Source: Bacillota bacterium
Lineage (GTDB): Bacteria; Bacillota; Clostridia; Acetivibrionales; DSM-2933
Length of the DNA: 10,815 nucleotides
Assembly: GCA_030705945.1 (NCBI GenBank)
Contig: JAUZPS010000115.1
Span: 1 to 10,815, forward strand
Direction: 5' to 3'
Shown piece after piece: positions 6,965-10,815 of the stretch. A program made the position numbers and the translations under genes. Under the pieces are notes generated by a model. It was not told the DNA's origin and searched no databases. It saw only the letters and a list, made by a program, of their open reading frames with translations. Position 1 is the first letter of the stretch, and each line of letters starts with the position of its first letter.

Positions 6965-7030
6965 TATAAAAAGCAATTAATCTTTTACATTTGCCTATCG
7001 CAAAATGTAAGATTAATAGTGCTTTTTATA
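6965..7030. mobile_element. family-2 hairpin element, copy 2, nested in copy B of family 1
   Basis: A 66-bp hairpin with the same perfect ends as copy 1 (TATAAAAAGC and GCTTTTTATA), flanked by TA at 6963-6964 and 7031-7032. The first 42 bases match 977-1018 except for G in place of A at the position equivalent to 1012. The last 24 bases are identical to 1054-1077. The 35 bases corresponding to 1019-1053 are missing, and that deletion is bounded by AAAT direct repeats. The uninterrupted site is seen in copies A and C, where ACTTA is followed directly by GCAACTGG. Confidence 0.85.
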
Positions 7031-7054
7031 TAGTAACTGGTCGTTTCAAAAACT

Positions 7055-7063
7055 TGATATAAT
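7055..7063 (+). promoter_or_regulatory. extended -10 promoter motif inside copy B, upstream of the tad-like gene
   Basis: TGATATAAT fits the extended -10 consensus TGnTATAAT exactly; no good -35 is found at the proper distance. It lies 95 bp upstream of the tad-like start codon and points toward it. The same nine bases occur in copy C (8143-8151) and, on the minus strand, in copy A (3324-3332). Confidence 0.45.
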
Positions 7064-7157
7064 GGGTTTTATCATACAAAACTTGAACAAGGAATTTTTT
7101 GAAACTTCCTTACTGAGATAATTTTAAGCATTAATTCAGTACAAGGGGGAGTTCATT

Positions 7158-8057
7158 ATGAACTTATTAAGGAGCAATAAGGGTTCATCGCTGATTATTT
7201 TCACAATAACCATAACCATCGTTTTGGGAATTGCCGCTTTAACATTAGATATAGGGGATGTCGTCATAGAAAAAGCAAAACTGTCCAATGCTGTTGACGC
7301 CGCAACAATAGCAGGAGCGCAAGAATTAGTAACGGATAAATTCAATGCTGCTAATGTAGTTGACGAATATATGGATACAAATGTAAGCGATTATATAAAT
7401 CTCAAAAAAGTTATTGATTCTGATGATAGGGGGATAGAAGTCAGCTCAGAAAAAAATGTTAAGTATTTTTTTGCAAATGTACTGGGGTTCAATAACAAAA
7501 ATGTTAAAGCAACGGCGAAAGCAAGGGTTGAAAACATATCTTCATTAAAAGGCATTCGGCCAATTGCTGTGGTACAGCAGACGTTTACTTACGGAAAACT
7601 TTACACATTAAAAGAAGGAGGCGGTGGAGGTAGTACTGGGAATTATGCGCCTATAGATCTTGGAGGAACAGGAGCACGTGTTTATGGGGACAATTTACTG
7701 AATGGATATAGCGGAACTATTAATGTTGGAGATATAATATTAACAGAGACAGGTAATATAGCAGGCGCTACCCAAACATCGATCAACAGTATAATAGGAC
7801 AATGCGCTGATACGTATGACAACTATAGTTTGAATTGTCCAAGAGTACTTTTCCTTCCTGTAGTTAATACACTTTCTGTAAATGGTAAAAAGGCGATACA
7901 GGTCTTAGGGTTTGCGACTTTCTTTCTAGAAGGATTTTCAAATGATGTGAACGGTCAGGTTGATGTTATTGGAAGATTCATCACCTATTGTATGGATGGA
8001 AAGACATCAAGCACTATATCTGACTTTGGGACATACGGTATTAGATTGGTCAAGTGA
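7158..8057 (+). CDS. TadG-like protein with N-terminal Tad (TadE/G) domain
   Basis: A 299-residue membrane-anchored protein. After a short basic N-terminus with KG at 8-9 comes one hydrophobic segment (about 11-30), then the family signature DIGDVVIEKAKLSNAVDAAT (31-50) and IAGAQEL, typical of the Tad domain found in Flp pilus assembly TadG-like proteins. VKYFFANVLGFNN (101-113) followed by KATAKARV is a second common block of these proteins. A Gly-rich stretch at 154-158 separates the N-terminal part from a beta-rich C-terminal part of unknown fold, presumably extracellular. The start has a strong AAGGGGGAG site (7143-7151). No tadA, tadB, tadC or pilin gene lies nearby, so a role in pilus assembly is not shown. 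It may be an exported surface protein processed or anchored like pilins. The gene sits between two same-orientation copies of a dispersed element. Confidence 0.8.
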   Translation: MNLLRSNKGSSLIIFTITITIVLGIAALTLDIGDVVIEKAKLSNAVDAATIAGAQELVTDKFNAANVVDEYMDTNVSDYINLKKVIDSDDRGIEVSSEKNVKYFFANVLGFNNKNVKATAKARVENISSLKGIRPIAVVQQTFTYGKLYTLKEGGGGGSTGNYAPIDLGGTGARVYGDNLLNGYSGTINVGDIILTETGNIAGATQTSINSIIGQCADTYDNYSLNCPRVLFLPVVNTLSVNGKKAIQVLGFATFFLEGFSNDVNGQVDVIGRFITYCMDGKTSSTISDFGTYGIRLVK

Positions 8058-8076
8058 CGCTAATTTATTTTACGGA

Positions 8077-8215
8077 ATATGAAACTTAAAAGTTGAGTTA
8101 GGCAATATCAAAAAAACTTAGCAACTGGGAGTATCAAAAACTTGATATAATGGGTTTTCGTCATATAAACTTGAACAAGGGATTTTTTAAAACGCCCTTA
8201 ATTATTTTGACATTA
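8077..8215 (+). mobile_element. family-1 dispersed element (MITE-like), copy C
   Basis: About 139 bp after the tad-like gene, in the same orientation as copy B. The left part (from AATATG at 8076-8081 through CTTAAAAGTTGAG) aligns with the left end of copy B. The core 8134-8180 is identical to copy A over 47 bp. The right end degenerates to TTAATTATTTTGACATTA, whose reverse complement resembles the TAATG...AAAAT ends of copy B. It is uninterrupted at the site where copy B carries the hairpin element. There is no coding capacity. Confidence 0.7.
8143..8151 (+). promoter_or_regulatory. extended -10 motif inside copy C
   Basis: TGATATAAT, identical to that in copies A and B, in the direction of the SPFH gene but 238 bp from it. 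No matching -35 box is seen. Activity is inferred from the motif only. Confidence 0.35.
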
Positions 8216-8235
8216 AATTTATTTATATATATAAT
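8207..8235 (+). promoter_or_regulatory. consensus sigma-A promoter of the SPFH gene
   Basis: TTGACA (8207-8212), a 17-bp spacer and TATAAT (8230-8235) match the housekeeping consensus at all twelve positions with ideal spacing. Transcription would begin near 8242, giving a leader of about 147 bases. The -35 box lies within the right end of element copy C and the -10 box outside it. The rest of the leader to 8375 shows no riboswitch or hairpin that I can name. Confidence 0.65.
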
Positions 8236-8388
8236 TCTTAATTATAATAAGTTTTAAGTCAGTAAAGTTATGCATTTATTTGTAATGGAAGATATGATAG
8301 TATTCATAAATTCCTTAGTCTACGTGTATAAATATTACTGATTCAAAATTTATGTTTTTATTTAAATCTATTATTCAGGAGGGGAAAT

Positions 8389-9318
8389 ATGGTAAATATT
8401 ATTTTGCTAATTGCGGGAGTTCTGGTTATTTTACTTATCGCTTCTGGTTTTGTATCTGTTGATCAGGGACATGTTATTATCATTACTCAGTTTGGTAGAT
8501 ACAAACGGTTTTTGCGTCCGGGATTAAATCTGAAAATGCCATGGGAGAAAAGACATCTTAAGGTTTCGCTTCAGAACAGAGCAATGGAGGTAAATTTTCA
8601 AGCAATAACAAAAGACCAGGCAAATGTTTATTTCAAATCCATGCTGCTTTATTCAGTCGCTAAAGACCATGAAGAGACAATAAAAAATGCGGCATTTTCA
8701 TTCAACTCAGCAGCAGAGTTCCAGTTGGCCATGCAAAAGTTGGTGGAAGGCGAAGTAAGAGCCTTTGTGGCAACTAAGAACCAGGACGAAATCCTTGGAA
8801 TAAGGCAGGAAATGGCATCAAATATCAAAGAACATATTGACCAGAAAATTGAAGTATGGGGTTATGCTCTGCACGATATCCAGATTACGGACTTACAATT
8901 TGACAAAGAAATTACAGAAAGCATGGCAAAGGTTGTATCTTCGTTTAATCTCAGAAAAGCGGCTGAAAATGAAGGAGCGGCTCTTCTGATTAAAAAGACT
9001 AAAGAAGCTGAAGCAGAAGGAGCCTTCATTAAGATTCAGGCAGAGTCTGAAAAAGAAGCATGGAGGAAAAAGGGCGAAGGTCTTGCCGCTTTTAGAGAAG
9101 AAGTTTCAAAAGGTATTAAAGTAGCAGTAGAAGAATTAAAAGAAGCCGAAGTTGATCCGTCATATCTGTTATTCTTTATGTATACCGAATCGTTGAAGCA
9201 CATAGCAGAAAAAGGTGTTGGAGCTACCATGTTTATCGATTCAAGCGCAAGCGCTCAGGATAGAATCATGCAGCAGTTCACAGGAATGCTAGGATTTAAT
9301 AAAAAGGATAAAGTATAA
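8389..9318 (+). CDS. SPFH/band-7 domain membrane protein
   Basis: A 309-residue protein of the stomatin/prohibitin/flotillin/HflK-C superfamily. One N-terminal membrane segment (about 4-22) is followed by the SPFH core (about 23-185), with the family opening VDQGHVIIITQFGRYKRFLRPGLNLKMPW. A charged helical stretch rich in Ala, Glu and Lys (about 186-255) is likely a coiled coil for oligomerisation. The C-terminal 50 residues contain YLLFFMYTESLKHIAE, similar to the end of HIR/stomatin-like proteins. Such proteins assemble membrane rings and organise microdomains or modulate proteases; no partner protease or NfeD gene lies next to it, so the role is open. The start has AGGAGGGG at 8377-8384, 4 bp from the ATG, with a consensus promoter upstream. 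It is a single-gene unit by context, with no clear terminator after it. Confidence 0.9.
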   Translation: MVNIILLIAGVLVILLIASGFVSVDQGHVIIITQFGRYKRFLRPGLNLKMPWEKRHLKVSLQNRAMEVNFQAITKDQANVYFKSMLLYSVAKDHEETIKNAAFSFNSAAEFQLAMQKLVEGEVRAFVATKNQDEILGIRQEMASNIKEHIDQKIEVWGYALHDIQITDLQFDKEITESMAKVVSSFNLRKAAENEGAALLIKKTKEAEAEGAFIKIQAESEKEAWRKKGEGLAAFREEVSKGIKVAVEELKEAEVDPSYLLFFMYTESLKHIAEKGVGATMFIDSSASAQDRIMQQFTGMLGFNKKDKV

Positions 9319-9379
9319 AATAATGAAGGATTTAACAACCGACATTCTTTTTTATTTACATAACTCATAAAATTTTTCC

Positions 9380-9408
9380 TTGAATTTGCAATTCTATTCT
9401 GCTATAAT
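9380..9408 (+). promoter_or_regulatory. candidate sigma-A promoter of the secreted protein gene
   Basis: TTGAAT (9380-9385, four of six matches), a 17-bp spacer and a perfect TATAAT (9403-9408). Transcription would begin near 9415, leaving a leader of about 170 bases before the ATG at 9587. Confidence 0.5.
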
Positions 9409-9452
9409 CGAAATATATTATTTACCAAAGGTAGTTTATTAATTAGAAAAAA

Positions 9453-9539
9453 TTAACAAACTTGGGTTTAGATGTAATTATATAATAAGAATATCTTTAG
9501 TATATTTAGCATTATAATTAAATCACTCTTGTTTGTTAA
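9453..9539. repeat. inverted repeat in the leader of the secreted protein gene
   Basis: TTAACAAAC (9453-9461) and GTTTGTTAA (9531-9539) are perfect 9-bp inverted arms around 69 AT-rich bases that include TATAAT-like strings. If transcribed, the arms could close a long-range stem just upstream of the ribosome binding site (9570-9578). A function is not shown. Confidence 0.35.
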
Positions 9540-9586
9540 ATAACTACTACTTTAAAGTGATAAGTACACGAGGGGGAGTATTAAAA

Positions 9587-10815
9587 ATGGTCAAAAGAAG
9601 TACAAAAAAAGTCTTGTCTTATGTTTTGATTCTTTGTCTTGCTTTAAGTTCATTCACATTCAGTATTACAGCCAATGCGACATCTGCGCCTGCTACAGTA
9701 TCAGGAATACAGAAAGTAATTATTTCAGCATTAGCTTTAACAGATCAAAGTAATAGAAATAAAGTAATTGACGTGCTAAATGCTATAAGCGGAGATACTA
9801 TAAGCACAGATGAAATCCAGAGTGAAATATTTGAGCTCTTAGGTATTACTTTGAATATGGATGATATTGATATGCTTAAATCTACATATCTCAGTTTTAC
9901 TGTTAAGGAAAAAATGCTTTTAAAGACATTGATTTCCAGTGGTTATACAGTAAATAAAACTGATTTCAGTGATTTCAGAACTGTTGCCAGTAAGATTAAT
10001 TCTATAGTTACTGGAGACGTAAATGATGACAATGGCACTAAATTCACAATCACTTTATTAGAACAGATGGCTCAGATTGCTGAACTCACCACTGTTTATG
10101 ATCTTGATCAAAATATAAATAAAATTAAATTTGATATAACTGATGCTTCTTATAAAAGCTCATTAAATGCTTTATTATCAAAAGTTTTAGTAAATGTTGA
10201 GACATTGCCAGGTGACCTTAATAACGGAACAACAGATGATTTCTTAACAAGAGTAACGAACTCATTAAATGCATTAAATGTAGGAAATGAAATAGTTGCA
10301 TTCAAAAAAGATCTCATAAGCGAAAATAAAATAATTTATTCAGGGGATGTTAAATTATCAACTCCTACATCCACACCAGTACCAACAGATACAGCAACAG
10401 CAACAGATACTGCAACTGCAACTGCAACATCAACTGAGATTGCAACATCAACTACCGCACCAACTACATCGGTTGAGCCATCAATTGAACCAACAGTAAC
10501 ACCAGTTCCAACAACATCAGCAACAGTAGAACCATCAGCAACAGTAGAACCGTCAACAACAGTAGAGCCAACTACATCGGTTGAGCCATCAATAGAACCT
10601 ACAGTATCACCTACAGTATCATCTACAGTATCACCTACACCAACATCAACACCTGTGCCACAGAGTTCATCAAACTCAAACTCGAACTCAAATCAAAGTT
10701 TGCCTACAGCAACAGCTACTGCTACCGCTACTGCTACAGCTACTGCCATAGCGACAGCGACAAAAGCAGCAACACCTACATCTACTGCTGCGCCAACTTT
10801 TGCGCCGAGTGCTTC
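9587..10815 (+). CDS. secreted Ser/Thr/Pro-rich repetitive protein, 3' end outside window
   Basis: The frame opens at ATG 9587, preceded by GAGGGGGAG (9570-9578), and stays open for 409 codons to the window edge. The N-terminus is a classic signal peptide: basic KRSTKK, a hydrophobic run of about 19 residues, then ITANA with likely cleavage after A31. Residues 32-257 form a non-repetitive, mostly helical-looking region with no domain I recognise. From about 258 the protein becomes a low-complexity linker of Thr, Pro, Ser, Ala and Glu, with VEPS/VEPT units, an SNSNSN stretch and a run of alternating Ala-Thr. Such linkers in clostridia join domains of secreted or wall-attached proteins, so more domains may follow outside the window. 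The exact role is unknown. No stop was seen, so total length is undetermined. Confidence 0.85.
   Translation, partial: MVKRSTKKVLSYVLILCLALSSFTFSITANATSAPATVSGIQKVIISALALTDQSNRNKVIDVLNAISGDTISTDEIQSEIFELLGITLNMDDIDMLKSTYLSFTVKEKMLLKTLISSGYTVNKTDFSDFRTVASKINSIVTGDVNDDNGTKFTITLLEQMAQIAELTTVYDLDQNINKIKFDITDASYKSSLNALLSKVLVNVETLPGDLNNGTTDDFLTRVTNSLNALNVGNEIVAFKKDLISENKIIYSGDVKLSTPTSTPVPTDTATATDTATATATSTEIATSTTAPTTSVEPSIEPTVTPVPTTSATVEPSATVEPSTTVEPTTSVEPSIEPTVSPTVSSTVSPTPTSTPVPQSSSNSNSNSNQSLPTATATATATATATAIATATKAATPTSTAAPTFAPSA
10520..10573 (+). repeat. three tandem 18-bp units in the linker region
   Basis: Units begin at 10520, 10538 and 10556 with the pattern GCAACAGTAGAACC(A/G)TCA. The first two differ at one base, and the third has diverged at its ends. 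Each encodes a six-residue (A/T)TVEP(S/T)-type unit. A 39-bp block at 10460-10498 is also repeated with two changes at 10568-10606, so the linker has grown by more than one duplication. Confidence 0.8.
10598..10633 (+). repeat. three tandem 12-bp units in the linker region
   Basis: CCTACAGTATCA occurs at 10598-10609 and 10610-10621, with one change (first base T) at 10622-10633. It encodes PTVS, PTVS, STVS. A GCN-ACN alternation encoding repeated Ala-Thr follows at about 10708-10763. Confidence 0.8.

Larger units (their letters stand above)
6922..7133 (+). mobile_element. family-1 dispersed element (MITE-like), copy B, interrupted
   Basis: This copy shows the element best. The left end TAATGCTTAAAATT (6922-6935) is the exact reverse complement of the right end (7120-7133). 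The inverted similarity continues inward through AGTAAGG and TCAAAAA, with a 4-base indel. Reading the outer TA on each side as a target duplication leaves an element beginning ATGCTTAAAATT. Removing the nested family-2 element and one TA leaves 144 bp, matching copies A and C in size. It carries the conserved TGATATAAT motif (7055-7063) in the direction of the tad-like gene, whose ribosome binding site lies 9 bp beyond the right end. Confidence 0.8.

Noticed and set aside
3253..8215. CRISPR array from the repeated segments
   Set aside because: The copies are about 140 bp long, kilobases apart, in mixed orientation and separated by genes; there are no regular spacers and no cas genes.

Overview
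The window looks like chromosome from a low-GC, endospore-forming clostridium (class Clostridia; genus not determinable from this stretch). The grounds are a full-length SpoIVA (492 residues), AT-rich intergenic DNA, strong AGGAGG-type ribosome binding sites, and clostridial forms of MntR, EpsC and a Tad-domain protein. Nine protein genes are supported. One is leftward (an MBL-fold hydrolase) and eight are rightward. The last, a secreted Ser/Thr/Pro-rich protein, runs off the right edge without a stop.

Layout: 1-102 has no visible gene. 103-891 (-) is a UlaG-like metallo-hydrolase. 892-1195 is a divergent intergenic region holding a 101-bp hairpin element. 1196-1609 is an Lrp/AsnC regulator. 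1723-3201 is spoIVA, with a TTG start, a SigE-type promoter and a terminator. 3466-4392 is serine O-acetyltransferase. 4393-4675 holds two inverted repeats and a terminator. 4676-5158 is mntR, followed by a terminator, and 5465-6772 is the Nramp transporter mntH. 7158-8057 is an orphan TadG-like protein. 8389-9318 is an SPFH/band-7 membrane protein. 9587 to the window end is the secreted low-complexity protein.

MntR and MntH form a clear functional pair: a Mn-sensing repressor with all six metal ligands, and a proton-coupled Mn/Fe importer. SpoIVA builds the spore coat basement layer. The other genes have no obvious pathway link to each other, and most have their own promoter or terminator, so this looks like a set of mostly single-gene units.

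The most unusual content is between the genes. Three copies of a roughly 140-146-bp element (family 1: A 3253-3398, B 6922-7133, C 8077-8215) share a core with a perfectly conserved extended -10 motif (TGATATAAT). The best copy, B, has matching inverted ends flanked by TA. A second, unrelated hairpin element (family 2) is present at 977-1077 and 6965-7030. Its second copy sits inside family-1 copy B with a TA duplication, and differs from the first by one substitution and one 35-bp deletion between AAAT repeats. Copies B and C lie in the same orientation on either side of the tad-like gene, and may supply promoter parts to the genes they precede. No transposase is visible, so both families are best read as non-autonomous (MITE-like) elements.
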